The translations under genes and the position numbers were made by a program. From positions 806,001 to 870,000 of the forward strand of contig NZ_JAOEFC010000001.1 in assembly GCF_025421715.1 (NCBI RefSeq): DNA of 64,000 nt, in the 5' to 3' direction. Positions 35,013 to 43,921 of the stretch are shown here, one piece after another; position 1 is the stretch's first letter; every line of letters starts with the position of its first letter. The notes under the pieces are model-generated. The model did not search any database. It was not told the origin of the DNA and saw only the letters and a program-made list of their open reading frames with translations. Source of the stretch: Microbacterium festucae (GTDB taxonomy: Bacteria > Actinomycetota > Actinomycetes > Actinomycetales > Microbacteriaceae).

Positions 35013-36454
35013 ACCGCGATCCTCTCGGTGTGCGGGGCGGTCAGCAGGCGACCGGCCGGGGCGGCCGACGCGGCATTGACGTCCTCGACGTCCTCGACGT
35101 CGAAGATCGGCACGCCGCGCAGCCAGGTGCGGCGGATGCGTCCGGTCAGCTCGCGCCCGTCGTAGGCGCTGATGGGGTTCTTGTGCCGCAGGTCGCGCGC
35201 CTGCACGTGCAGCGCATCGTCGACGCCGAACACGGTCAGGTGGGCGGGGGTGCCGACGGCGATGCGGCCGGCCTCGGCGAGGCCCGCGACGGCAGCCGGC
35301 CCCGTCGTGAACAGCGGGATGAGCGTGGACAGCGGGATGCCGCGGGTGCGGGCCTCGGTCCACACCGCCGACAGGCCCACCTGCAGTCCCGAGATGCCGC
35401 CCCACGCCAGTCCGAAGTCGCCGTCGCCGGCGCGCTTGCGCTCCACGGTCGACGGCGAGTGGTCGCTGACGATCGCGTCGATGGTGCCGTCGACGACGCC
35501 CTGCCACAGGAGGTCCTGGTTGGCGGCCTCGCGGATCGGCGGGCAGCACTTGAACTCGCTCGCGCCGTCGGGGATGTCTTCGGCGACGATGGCCAGATAG
35601 TGCGGGCAGGTCTCGACGGTGAGGGCGATGCCCTCGGCCTTCGCGGCCCGGATGGCCGGCAGCGCCCGCCCGTCGCTGAGGTGCAGCACGTGCGCGCGCC
35701 CGCCCGACCGCCGGGCGGCCGCGATGACGGCGTCGATGGCCGCCTCCTCGCTCTCGGGCGGGCGCGAGGCGAGGAAGCCGGCGTACCCGCGACCGAGCGC
35801 ACCGTCGCCGTGCAGGTGGTCGGGGTCTTCGGCGTGCACGATCAGCCGCGAGCCGAGCGCGGCGATCTCCGCCATCGCCGCCTCGAGGCCGCTGCGGTCG
35901 AGGTGCCCGAACTCGTCGACGCCGCTGGGCGCGAGGAAGCACTTGAAGCCGTACACCCCGGCCTCGTGCAGCGGTGCGAGGCCGCCGAGGTTGCCCGGCA
36001 CCGCACCGCCCCAGAACCCGATGTCGACGAAGGCCGACGCGGCCGCGGCATCCTGCTTCACGCGCAGCGCCGCCACCGAGGTGGTCGGCGGCACGGAGTT
36101 GAGCGGCATATCGACGATCGTCGTGACGCCGCCGGCGGCGGCGGCACGCGTGGCCGAGCGGAAGCCCTCCCACTCGGTGCGCCCCGGCTCGTTCACGTGC
36201 ACGTGCGAGTCGACGAGCCCGGGCAGCAGCACGGCGTCGTCGGGCACGATCACGGTGGCGGGGCGGGTAGCGGGCCGGATGCCGGTCGCCGGGGCGCCGG
36301 TCGACTCGGCGGTGCCGGGCTCGGCGTCGCCCTGCTCGCCGTCGCCGGGGTCGGTGATCGCGACGATCACGCCATCGGCGATGTCGATGACCGCGGGCCG
36401 GAAGGCGCCGTCGATCCAGGCGCGGCCGGCGTGGATGCGCAGCTCTGATGCCAT
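35009..36454 (-). CDS. allB: Allantoinase
   Basis: A 481-residue cyclic amidohydrolase. The metal site starts with HVH (residues 84 and 86, in DSHVHVNEPG). The lysine expected to be carboxylated is K171 (YGFKCFLAPSG), with HAED, HVLHLSD and SDHSPS downstream. It opens the hydantoin ring of allantoin to allantoate. Residues 36-66 are a Gly/Pro/Thr-rich insert not usual in the family. It is the first gene of a tightly overlapping operon (allB, amidase, fused amidase, pucG, allC) and is divergent from uraD over a promoter with two GlnR-like boxes. Confidence 0.92.
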   Translation of the reverse strand: MASELRIHAGRAWIDGAFRPAVIDIADGVIVAITDPGDGEQGDAEPGTAESTGAPATGIRPATRPATVIVPDDAVLLPGLVDSHVHVNEPGRTEWEGFRSATRAAAAGGVTTIVDMPLNSVPPTTSVAALRVKQDAAAASAFVDIGFWGGAVPGNLGGLAPLHEAGVYGFKCFLAPSGVDEFGHLDRSGLEAAMAEIAALGSRLIVHAEDPDHLHGDGALGRGYAGFLASRPPESEEAAIDAVIAAARRSGGRAHVLHLSDGRALPAIRAAKAEGIALTVETCPHYLAIVAEDIPDGASEFKCCPPIREAANQDLLWQGVVDGTIDAIVSDHSPSTVERKRAGDGDFGLAWGGISGLQVGLSAVWTEARTRGIPLSTLIPLFTTGPAAVAGLAEAGRIAVGTPAHLTVFGVDDALHVQARDLRHKNPISAYDGRELTGRIRRTWLRGVPIFDVEDVEDVNAASAAPAGRLLTAPHTERIAV

Positions 36455-36510
36455 GGGACGCCTCTCGAGATCGTGAACCTATCGCTTAACTCGCACGCTA
36501 GTGCCGGCGC

Positions 36511-36537
36511 GTTTCGAGAGTGTTACCCGCGCGAAAC
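36511..36537. promoter_or_regulatory. Two overlapping, opposed GlnR-like boxes between allB and uraD
   Basis: On the plus strand GTTAC-CCGCGC-GAAAC (36522-36537). On the minus strand GTAAC-ACTCTC-GAAAC (36526-36511). Both match GTNAC-N6-GAAAC exactly and share the central GTTAC/GTAAC, so one site could control both divergent operons. Confidence 0.62.
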
Positions 36538-36559
36538 GGCGGCGCGCTAGCGTCGCCTC

Positions 36560-37057
36560 GTGACCCTCGCCGACTTCAACGCCGCCCCCGCCGGCGACGC
36601 CGCCGCGACCGCCTCCGTGTGGGCGGCCGTCCCCTCTTGGGTCGACGCCGTCATCGCCGCACGCCCCTACGCCTCGGTCGACGACGCCGCCGGGGTCGCA
36701 GGGCACGAGGCCGACCGGTGGACCCGCGCCGACCTCGACGCCGCCCTCGCCCACCACCCGCGCATCGGGCACAAGCCCGTCGGCGAGGCCGCCGAAGCCC
36801 GCGCCTCGCGGCGGGAGCAGGCGTCGATGGCGACGGCATCCGACGATCTCGCGCAGGCCATGGCGGCCGCCAACGCCGCCTACGAAGAGCGCTTCGGGCG
36901 GGTCTTCCTCATCCGCGCGGCGGGGCGATCGCCCGAGGAGATGCTCGCCGAGGCGCAGCGCCGACTGGGCAACGACGACGACACCGAGACGACCGAGGCG
37001 ATCGAGCAGCTGCGTCAGATCGCACTGCTGCGGCTGCGCGCCGCCTTGGAGGGATGA
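36560..37057 (+). CDS. uraD: OHCU decarboxylase
   Basis: A 165-residue helical enzyme that converts 2-oxo-4-hydroxy-4-carboxy-5-ureidoimidazoline to S-allantoin. The family motif HPRIG is at residues 66-70 and EERFGRVFLI near residue 107. The GTG start at 36560 is preceded at 6 nt by TAGCGT (36548-36553), so translation is probably leaderless. It is followed after one base by uraH. Confidence 0.92.
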   Translation: MTLADFNAAPAGDAAATASVWAAVPSWVDAVIAARPYASVDDAAGVAGHEADRWTRADLDAALAHHPRIGHKPVGEAAEARASRREQASMATASDDLAQAMAAANAAYEERFGRVFLIRAAGRSPEEMLAEAQRRLGNDDDTETTEAIEQLRQIALLRLRAALEG

Positions 37058-37058
37058 G

Positions 37059-37379
37059 ATGAGCCACCTGTCCACGCACATCCTCGACGCCACCGCCGGC
37101 GTCCCCGCGACCGGCGTCGAGGTGGTCCTCGCCACGATCGAGGGCGCCGAGCTCGCCCGCGGCCGCACGGATGCCGACGGCCGCCTGGCCCTCGGCGCCG
37201 AGGTGCACCCGCAGACCGACTACACGCTCACCTTCGCCACCGGTGCGTACTTCGCCGGGCGGGGCGTGGAGACGTTCTACCCGCAGGTCACGGTGACCTT
37301 CACCGTCGGCGACCGCCCGCACCACCACGTGCCGCTGCTGCTGAGCCCCTTCGCGTACAGCACCTACCGCGGCAGCTGA
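37059..37379 (+). CDS. uraH: 5-hydroxyisourate hydrolase (transthyretin-like)
   Basis: A 106-residue protein. It starts LSTHILDATAGVPA and ends in the diagnostic YRGS tetrapeptide, with HVPLLLSPFAYSTYRGS carrying active-site residues. It hydrolyses 5-hydroxyisourate to OHCU for UraD. The GGAGGGATGAG ribosome site lies inside the end of uraD, so the two genes are coupled. Confidence 0.95.
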   Translation: MSHLSTHILDATAGVPATGVEVVLATIEGAELARGRTDADGRLALGAEVHPQTDYTLTFATGAYFAGRGVETFYPQVTVTFTVGDRPHHHVPLLLSPFAYSTYRGS

Positions 37380-37500
37380 GCGCGCGGCGGATCGGCGGCG
37401 CGGCGGGAGCGCGCGGCGGTTCCGGCATCCAGCCCCGACTTAACGCCCCGGCATCTGCGGGGAAACGCGGCTGTGACACGCGCGGCCTAGCGTGCCGAGC

Positions 37501-38688
37501 ATGAAGGTCATCATCATCGGCGCGGGCATCGGCGGCACGAGCGCGGGCATCGCGCTGCGGCGGCTCGGTCACCACGTGGTCATCTACGACCAGATGCGCG
37601 AGAACAAGCCGGTCGGCGCCGCGCTGTCGCTGTGGTCGAACGGCGTGAAGGTGCTCAACTGGCTGGGGCTCGCCGACGAGGTCGCCGCGCTCGGCGGCGA
37701 CATGGCCGACATGGCCTACCGCGACGGACGCACCGGCGAGACGCTGTGCGAGTTCTCGCTCGACCCGGTCACCGCCCAGACCGGGCAGAAGCCCTACCCG
37801 GTGGCCCGCGCCGACCTGCAGGCGCTGCTCATGCGGGCGTTCGGCGAGGATGCCATCCACCTCGGCACCCGCATGGTGGGCCTCGACGACGACGGCGCGC
37901 GCGTGGTCGTCACCTTCGCCGACGGCAGCACCGACGTCGCCGACATGGTGATCGGCGCCGACGGGGCCCGCTCCCTCACCCGCGCGTACGTGCAGCCCGA
38001 CGGCGCCCCCGAAATCGTGCGCGAGTACTCGGGGTACACGAACTTCAACGGGCTCATCGCCGCCGACGCGGCCATCGGCGCGCTCGACGCCTGGACCACC
38101 TACGTCGCCGACGGCAAGCGCGCCGCCGTCATGCCGGTGGCCGGCGACCGGTTCTACTTCTGGTTCGACGTGCCCCAGCCCGCCGGCCTCCCCTACGACC
38201 GCGCCGACGGCACCGCGCCGCTGCAGGCCGCCTTCGCGGACTGGGCGCCGGGGGTGCAGGCGCTGCTGGCGGCCATCGACCCGGCCGTCTCGCTCAACCG
38301 CGTCGAGATCTGGGACATCACCCCCTTCCACACCTGGGCGAAGGGCCGGGTCGCCATCCTCGGCGACGCCGCGCACAACACCTCCCCCGACATCGGCCAG
38401 GGGGCCTGCTCGGCGCTGGAAGACGCGTTCGCCCTCGGCATCGCCGTGGCCACCAACACCCTGAGCGTCGAAGACACCCTGCGCCGCTACGAGCGCAGCC
38501 GCACCGAGCGCGCCGGCGAGCTGGTGCTGCGCGCCCGCCGCCGTGGCGACGAGACGCACGCCTACGACCCGGATGTCACCGCCGCCTGGTACGAGAGCCT
38601 CCGCGGCTCCGACGGCACCGGCATCATCCGCGGCATCGTCGGCAACATCGAGGGCAGCCCGATCAACCTCGGCGTCGGCGCCCTCTGA
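37501..38688 (+). CDS. hpxO: FAD-dependent urate hydroxylase
   Basis: A 395-residue flavoprotein monooxygenase. The FAD motif GAGIGG is at residues 7-12, GADGARSLTR is central, and GDAAHNTSPDIGQGACSALEDA is the second FAD motif. PVGAALSLWSNGVKVLNWLG and the overall length match HpxO of Klebsiella, which oxidises urate to 5-hydroxyisourate with NADH. No cofactor-free uricase is seen, so this is the urate-oxidising step here. TAGCGT (37488-37493) ends 7 nt before the ATG (leaderless). Phased TTAAC (37440) and GAAAC (37462) words upstream may be degenerate GlnR half-sites. Confidence 0.93.
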   Translation: MKVIIIGAGIGGTSAGIALRRLGHHVVIYDQMRENKPVGAALSLWSNGVKVLNWLGLADEVAALGGDMADMAYRDGRTGETLCEFSLDPVTAQTGQKPYPVARADLQALLMRAFGEDAIHLGTRMVGLDDDGARVVVTFADGSTDVADMVIGADGARSLTRAYVQPDGAPEIVREYSGYTNFNGLIAADAAIGALDAWTTYVADGKRAAVMPVAGDRFYFWFDVPQPAGLPYDRADGTAPLQAAFADWAPGVQALLAAIDPAVSLNRVEIWDITPFHTWAKGRVAILGDAAHNTSPDIGQGACSALEDAFALGIAVATNTLSVEDTLRRYERSRTERAGELVLRARRRGDETHAYDPDVTAAWYESLRGSDGTGIIRGIVGNIEGSPINLGVGAL

Positions 38689-38744
38689 TCCGGCCGTGCC
38701 CCGGGGACGCCCGGGCCCAGGGCCCCGGCAGCCCCGCGCCGCGC

Positions 38745-38823
38745 CGAGTGCACGGCCTCCCGCCGAATGAACGGCATCCGCACGCGCAACACCCCGTGCA
38801 CTCGGCGGGATCTCGTGCACTCG
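38745..38823. repeat. 79-bp intergenic hairpin element, family C, copy 2
   Basis: Starts CGAGTGCACGGCCTCCCG and ends TCTCGTGCACTCG. The arms pair over 30 bp with about five mismatches. With the copy at 38974 it forms a longer direct repeat of about 120 bp that includes the following GCGCAGGGGCAACGG. These two copies fill most of the 433-bp gap between the convergent hpxO and XRE genes, and I see no gene there. Confidence 0.85.
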
Positions 38824-38973
38824 GTGGCACAGGCGGGCCAGCGCAGGGGCAACGGCTCCTCGCACCGGGTCGCGCCACCCCCGTTGCGTTGGCCACCCAC
38901 GCGAGCGGCCCTGCGCCACCCTGCGCCCCCTCCCCCGTCGAACGCACGCTCCGCGGCCTGGTCCCCCCTGCGC

Positions 38974-39052
38974 CGAGTGCACGGCCTCCCGCCGACTGAA
39001 CGGCATCCGCACGCGCAACACCCCGTGCACTCGGCGGGAGGTCGTGCACTCG
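38974..39052. repeat. 79-bp intergenic hairpin element, family C, copy 3
   Basis: Nearly identical to the copy at 38745 in sequence and exact in length. The shared downstream flank (GCGCAGGGGCAACGG) shows that this copy and its neighbour arose by local duplication of a larger unit. Confidence 0.85.
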
Positions 39053-39121
39053 GGGGCACGGGCGGGTCGGCGCAGGGGCAACGGGCCTCACAACCGCCGC
39101 CGCAGCCGCGGCGGCGCGGGG

Positions 39122-39748
39122 TCAGGCGGGTTCGGTGAGGTCGCGGAGGGTGAGCCAGATGGCGGATGCCGTGGCATCCGCCGACTCGTTGACCACGCGG
39201 TGCGGGCGGGTGGCCCAGAAGGCGAGGGAGTCTCCGGCGGCGAGGTCGACGGCGCCCTCGGCGAACTCGAAGCGGAGGGTGCCGCGCAGGATGGAGCCCA
39301 CCTCGTAGCCGGTGTGCACGAGCATGGCGCCATCGGTGCTCGAGCTGGCCCGCGGCGGGTAGATCGTCTCGAACAGGTCGATGCCGTCCAGGCCCACCGG
39401 CGTGAGGCGTCGGTAGACGACGCCCTGGTCGAGGGTGGCCGCTTCGGCGGCATCCGCGGTCGCGGTGGTGACGCGCACGCCCGGGATCGGCTCGGAGGAC
39501 CCGGCGGCGGCGGCCCGCGGGTGCAGCACGTCGTAGTCGTCGAAGATCGCCGAGACGGGAACGCCCACTTCGCCGACGATCTCGACGAGGCGGTTCACCG
39601 ACGGCTGCATCGCACCGGTCTCGATCTGCGAGAGGGCACTCGACGAGATGCCGACGGCCTGGGCGACCGAGGCGAGCGAGCGTCCCTGCGCGAGGCGCAG
39701 CTGCCGCAGTCGCGCCCCGATGGCGGGCGCCGGCTGGTTCGAGCTCAC
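39122..39748 (-). CDS. XRE-family regulator with C-terminal cupin domain
   Basis: A 208-residue protein with a helix-turn-helix at about residues 12-66 (ASVAQAVGISSSALSQIETG) and a cupin sensor domain at about 135-205 (GYEVGSILRGTLRFEF, AFWATRPHRVVNES). This design often controls amine, polyamine or nucleobase uptake and catabolism. It lies between hpxO and the nucleobase permease, so it is a candidate local regulator. The start is a GTG at 39748. Confidence 0.85.
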   Translation of the reverse strand: MSSNQPAPAIGARLRQLRLAQGRSLASVAQAVGISSSALSQIETGAMQPSVNRLVEIVGEVGVPVSAIFDDYDVLHPRAAAAGSSEPIPGVRVTTATADAAEAATLDQGVVYRRLTPVGLDGIDLFETIYPPRASSSTDGAMLVHTGYEVGSILRGTLRFEFAEGAVDLAAGDSLAFWATRPHRVVNESADATASAIWLTLRDLTEPA

Positions 39749-39846
39749 GGCATCGACCCTACCGGCCGCGCGCCCGCGGGACCGGTCGCCGGCAGCCGGG
39801 TCGCTGCGCGTGGGCCGGTCCCGCGGGGTGCGGGCCGCAACGGTGC

Positions 39847-41393
39847 TCAGGGCTTCGGCTCGGCCGGCTCGGCCGGCTCAGCGGGCGCGGGCGCGGGCGC
39901 GGCCGACACGGCCTCCGCGGGGGCGTGCCGGTCGAGGGCGACGGTGGGGATGAGTCCCGTGCCCTGCGCATCGGGGTGCACGAGGGCCGCGGCGGCGGGG
40001 CCGCGCACCGCATCGTGCCCGCTGATGGCGGGGCTGAGCGCCTCGGCATCCCTCACGTCGCGGCTGTTGAGCAGGAGGTTCAGCAGGATCGCCACGATCG
40101 CGCCGGCCGAGATGCCGGAGTCGAAGATGAGCTGGAACCACGTCGGGAACTCGTCGTAGATGGTCGGGGTGACCGTCGGCAGCAGCGCGACGCCGACCGA
40201 GATCGCGACGATGAGCACGTTCTTGTTGTTGAACTTCACCTTCGCGAGGGTGCGGATGCCGCTGGCGGCGACCATCCCGAACAGGGCGATGCCCGCTCCG
40301 CCCAGCACGGCGCGCGGCACGCCCTCGACGACCGCCGACACCTTCGGGATGAGGCCCAGCACCACCAGGATCGCCCCGGCCATCGTGGCGACATAGCGCG
40401 AGCGCACCCCGGTGAGCGAGACGAGTCCGACGTTCTGCGCGAACGCGGTGTAGGGGAACGTGTTGAAGATGCCGCCGAGCACGGTGCCCAGCCCGTCGGC
40501 GCGCAGGCCGTCGGCCAGCTGCCGGCGGGTGACGGGCTTGTCGACGATCTCGCCGACGGCGATCATGTCGCCGGTGGTCTCGGTCATGATGACGATGCCG
40601 ACGATGCACATCGACACGATCGAGGCGACCTCGAAGACGGGCAGCCCGAAGTGGAACGGGGTGACGACGGCGAACCAGCCGGCCTCGGCCACGCCCGACC
40701 AGTCGGTCATGCCCGGCACGAACAGCGCCGCGACCGTGCCGGCGACCAGACCCAGCGCACCGAGACCCGGGCCAGTGCGGGCGGCGCGAACCGCTCGATC
40801 AGCACGATGAACAGCAGGGTGCCGAACGCGAAGGCGAGGTTCAGCGGCGGCGCACCGGGGGCCTCGGGGGTCGAGCCGGTCATGATCCACCCGGCGGCGA
40901 CCTTCATGAGCGACAGGCCGATGATGAGGATCACGGTGCCGGTGACGATCGGCGGGAAGAACCGCAGCAGCTGCGCGAAGAACGGCGCGATCAGCACCAT
41001 GAACAGGCCGCAGGCGATGACCGATCCGAAGATCGTCTGGATGCCGTGCTGCTGGCCGATCGCGATCATCGGGCCCACCGCGGCGAAGGTGACGCCCTGC
41101 ATGAGCGGCAGTCGCACCCCGAAGCGCCAGAAGCCGACCGACTGCACGATCGTCGCGACGCCCGCGATGAACAGGTCGGCGCTGATGAGGAAGGCGAGGT
41201 CGGCGGCGCTGTAGCCCAGCGCCCCGCCGACGATCAGCGGCACCGCCACGGCGCCGGCGTAGAGCGCCATGACGTGCTGCAGCCCGAGGGGGAACAGGCG
41301 CGCCAGCGGTGGGATCGAATCGACGCCGTTCTCGGCGGCCCGCGCCTTGCGGGCGGCGACCTTCGTCGCCTTCTCCTCTGCGGTGGTGGTCAT
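39847..41393 (-). pseudogene. NCS2 nucleobase (urate/xanthine) permease with a -1 frameshift
   Basis: The N-terminal part (from the ATG at 41393: FPLGLQHVMALYAGAVAVPL, then LPLMQGVTFAAVGPM) and the C-terminal part (GLVAGTVAALFVPGMTDW, then MTETTGDMIAVGE and FNTFPYTAFAQNVGLV) are in different frames. They join cleanly near 40744-40766, where one base appears to be missing (about LARVSVLLGLVAG expected). The total length of 1547 nt is one short of a multiple of three. Restored, it is a 515-residue UacT/PbuX-like permease for urate or xanthine with an Ala/Pro/Glu-rich tail. It may be a real pseudogene or a sequencing error in a GC-rich run. GlnR-like words lie upstream. Confidence 0.8.
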
Positions 41394-41512
41394 GGCGGCT
41401 CCCGTCTGCGCGGGGCGCGGGGGAGTCGCACCCCGTCGTCCCTGCGACGTTAAGCCCCGGCTGAACGCGGGCGCGAGCGAATCCGGCATCCGTTCGCTGA
41501 TCTTCACGCACC

Positions 41513-41528
41513 GAAACAGGGCCGTAAC
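41513..41528. promoter_or_regulatory. GlnR-like half-sites upstream of the NCS2 permease
   Basis: GAAAC-AGGGCC-GTAAC has the spacing of the middle pair of a four-part GlnR site, but the outer halves are degenerate. It lies about 120 bp upstream of the permease start on the opposite strand and is weaker than the boxes at 28578 and 36511. Confidence 0.4.
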
Positions 41529-41577
41529 CCGGGGTGGGGGTGCGGCGCGGGGCCCCCCGGGCCGCCCCGGCTCGGAC

Positions 41578-43161
41578 CTACAGGCGGTCGGCGATGGTCG
41601 CGGCGACCGAGAGCCAGGCGTCGCGGGTCTCGGGGGCGAGGGCGTCGAAGTCGATCGGGCCGCCGTCGACGAGCGCGGGGTCGAACGGCACGTGCACGAC
41701 GGCCGAGGTCACCTGCTCGAAGTGCTGCTGCAGGCGGTCGGTGAGGCGCTTGTCGGGACGCTGCGACGGCGCGGCCAGGATCGTCACCGCGGCGTCGATC
41801 TTGCGGTCGAAGCCCTTCTCGCGCAGCCCGTCGAGCAGCCACGCGGCGCTGGCGGCGGTGTCTTCGCGCACGGTCGACACGATCACGAGCTGGTCGGCCG
41901 CGGCGACGGCGGCGACCCAGTTCGAGGCGCGCATGTTGTTGCCGGTGTCGACGATCATCAGGCGGTAGTACCGCGAGAGCACGTCGTGCAGCCGGTCGAA
42001 CGCGGCGGCGTCGATGGTCGACGACGCGGCGGCGTCTTCATCGGATGCCAGGACGTCGAAGCGCGCGTCGACCTGCGTGCGCACATAGGTGTCGAGCGCG
42101 GCCAGGCTCGCGTCGCTGGCCGATCCGAACCGGTCGAGGTCTTCGAGCAGGTCGACGGCGGTGCGGTGGTGCGGCGCGTTCTGCGCCCGCCAGCCGAGGG
42201 TGCCGCGCGTCTCGTTGTTGTCCCACGCGAGGGTCGCGCCGCCGCGCTGGGTGCCGAAGGTGGCCGCCAGCAGCAGCGTGCTCGTGGTCTTGTGCGCGCC
42301 GCCCTTGGGGTTGAGCACGACGATGGTGCGCGGAGCGTCCAGGCGCCGCTGCACCTTGCGCTCGCGCTCGATGCGCGAGCGCTCCGCCTTGCCCGGCTGG
42401 GGCGAGATGGCGCCGCCGGTGGCGCGGCGCACCGCACCCTGCCAGCCCTCGGTCGCCCGCGGCTTGGCGCGCTCGGTGCGCGAGTTCAGCAGGTCGTCGA
42501 CCGTCGGCGTCGCGCGCTGCACCGGGTCGCGGCGGACGCCGTCCGAACGCAGCGGTCCGGATGCCGCGGCCGCGGGCGCCGGCGCGGACTCGGCCGCGGC
42601 GGGGATCGCGCGCACCGGTGCGGGGTCGACCGGCGCGGGCTCGACGGGCGCGGCGGCCGGAGCCGGCACCGGGGCCGGGGCGGGCTCGACCGGCGCAGCC
42701 GGAGCGGGTGCCGCAGCCGCGGCAGGTGCCGGAGCCTCGGGAGCGGAGACGACCGGCGCCGGAACCGACTCGATCGGCCCCGACGCGGACTCCGCCGGGG
42801 CGCGCTCCGGAGCGGGCGCCGCCGGGGCGAAGGCGGGCGGGGCGGGCTCGTCGGATCGCGGCTGCTCGGCTGCGGCGGGCGTCGTGCCGACGGCATCCGT
42901 CGCGCCGTCGCCGAGCGAGGGGGCCTCGAGGAACGTGCCGTCGGGGTGCACGATCATCGGCCAGCGGGAGCCGCCGTCGATGACCGTCGCCCGCACGGGT
43001 TCGCCCGCCGCGGCGGCGAGCTGGCGGATGGCCTCGACGATGCGCTCGCGCAGTCCCTCGGCGGTCGACGAGTACAGCTGGTCGACGTCGCCGGAGACGT
43101 GGAGCTCGGCGACGGTGGCCGAGGTGATGTGCACGGTCGGTTCGAAGGTGATGGTTCCCAC
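41578..43161 (-). CDS. MinD/ParA-like ATPase with Pro/Ala-rich N-terminal region
   Basis: A 527-residue protein. Residues 1-90 form a small folded region, 95-200 are almost all Pro, Ala, Glu and Val, and about 275-527 form a MinD/ParA-type P-loop domain. The deviant Walker A motif is NPKGGAHKTT (284-293), with His where Gly is usual, and the switch region is MIVDTGNNM. The layout resembles the EspI-type MinD-like proteins of type VII secretion loci, but no ESX genes are nearby. The GTG start follows AGAGG at 5 nt; upstream codons look non-coding. A role in positioning or in a secretion-linked process is only a guess. Confidence 0.75.
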   Translation of the reverse strand: MGTITFEPTVHITSATVAELHVSGDVDQLYSSTAEGLRERIVEAIRQLAAAAGEPVRATVIDGGSRWPMIVHPDGTFLEAPSLGDGATDAVGTTPAAAEQPRSDEPAPPAFAPAAPAPERAPAESASGPIESVPAPVVSAPEAPAPAAAAAPAPAAPVEPAPAPVPAPAAAPVEPAPVDPAPVRAIPAAAESAPAPAAAASGPLRSDGVRRDPVQRATPTVDDLLNSRTERAKPRATEGWQGAVRRATGGAISPQPGKAERSRIERERKVQRRLDAPRTIVVLNPKGGAHKTTSTLLLAATFGTQRGGATLAWDNNETRGTLGWRAQNAPHHRTAVDLLEDLDRFGSASDASLAALDTYVRTQVDARFDVLASDEDAAASSTIDAAAFDRLHDVLSRYYRLMIVDTGNNMRASNWVAAVAAADQLVIVSTVREDTAASAAWLLDGLREKGFDRKIDAAVTILAAPSQRPDKRLTDRLQQHFEQVTSAVVHVPFDPALVDGGPIDFDALAPETRDAWLSVAATIADRL

Positions 43162-43284
43162 GGGGACCTCTCTGATCGGGCTCGGACGATTATCCCATCC
43201 GCCCCGGTCGACGCGGATTTCCGCGCCTCCCCGACGCATCCTCGTCCCCCAAGCCGGGCGCCCCCGCGCCCGAAGCCACCGGGG

Positions 43285-43794
43285 TCAGATGCGGAAGAGG
43301 CTGTGCACGTCGCCGACGACGGCGCGGCCGCCGAGGGCCTCGAGCTCCATCAGCACGGCGGTGCCGGCCAGCTCGTAGCCGAGGTCGGCGAGCAGCCGCT
43401 GGCCGGCCAGCAGGGTGCCGCCGGTGGCGAGGATGTCATCGACCAGCAGCACGCGGGCACCGCGCGGCAGATCCGACGACATCTCGATCGTCGCCTGACC
43501 GTATTCGAGGTCGTACGAGACGGATGCCGCGGGCCGGGGCAGCTTGCCGGCCTTGCGGATCGGCACCATGCCCACCCCCGCGGCGATCGCCACGGCTCCG
43601 GCGAGCATGAAGCCGCGCGCCTCGATGCCGGCGACCACGTCGAAGCGCCCCTCGAACGGCGCCACCACCTCGGCGATCACGGTGCGCAGCGCCGCGGGGT
43701 CGGCCAGCAGCGGCGAGATGTCCTTGAACTGGACGCCCGGCTCGGGGAAGTCGGGGATCGTCGCGATGAGCGCTTCTGCGGCTGCGAGGTTCAC
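43285..43794 (-). CDS. apt: Adenine phosphoribosyltransferase
   Basis: A 169-residue purine-salvage enzyme that makes AMP from adenine and PRPP. The PRPP-binding motif VLLVDDILATGGT is at residues 115-127, and FPEPGVQFKDISPLL and AGIEARGFMLAG are typical of Apt. The start is a GTG at 43794. It is transcribed toward the MinD-like gene, 123 bp away, and is divergent from the alpha-glucosidase. Confidence 0.94.
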   Translation of the reverse strand: MNLAAAEALIATIPDFPEPGVQFKDISPLLADPAALRTVIAEVVAPFEGRFDVVAGIEARGFMLAGAVAIAAGVGMVPIRKAGKLPRPAASVSYDLEYGQATIEMSSDLPRGARVLLVDDILATGGTLLAGQRLLADLGYELAGTAVLMELEALGGRAVVGDVHSLFRI

Positions 43795-43891
43795 CGCTCC
43801 AGGCTAGTCGCCGCCGCCGCGCCGCCCTCCCGCCCCCCGAACCGCACCCCGCCCCGCGCCCGAACCCCCCGAACCCGAACCTCCACCCACG

Positions 43892-43909
43892 ACTGCAAGC
43901 GCTTGCAGT
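43892..43909. promoter_or_regulatory. Palindromic LacI-type operator before the alpha-glucosidase gene
   Basis: ACTGCAAGCGCTTGCAGT is a perfect 18-bp palindrome with the central CG typical of LacI-family operators. It touches the TACGCT -10 hexamer (43909-43914), and the ATG lies 7 nt after that. The LacI protein encoded at 45610 is the likely ligand. Confidence 0.8.
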
Positions 43910-43921
43910 ACGCTGGACGCT

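Noticed and set aside
38562..39138. Open frames in the gap between hpxO and the XRE gene, in both strands
   Set aside because: They are translations of the family C repeats (VHGVLRVRMP-like text) and change frame between copies, so they are not genes.
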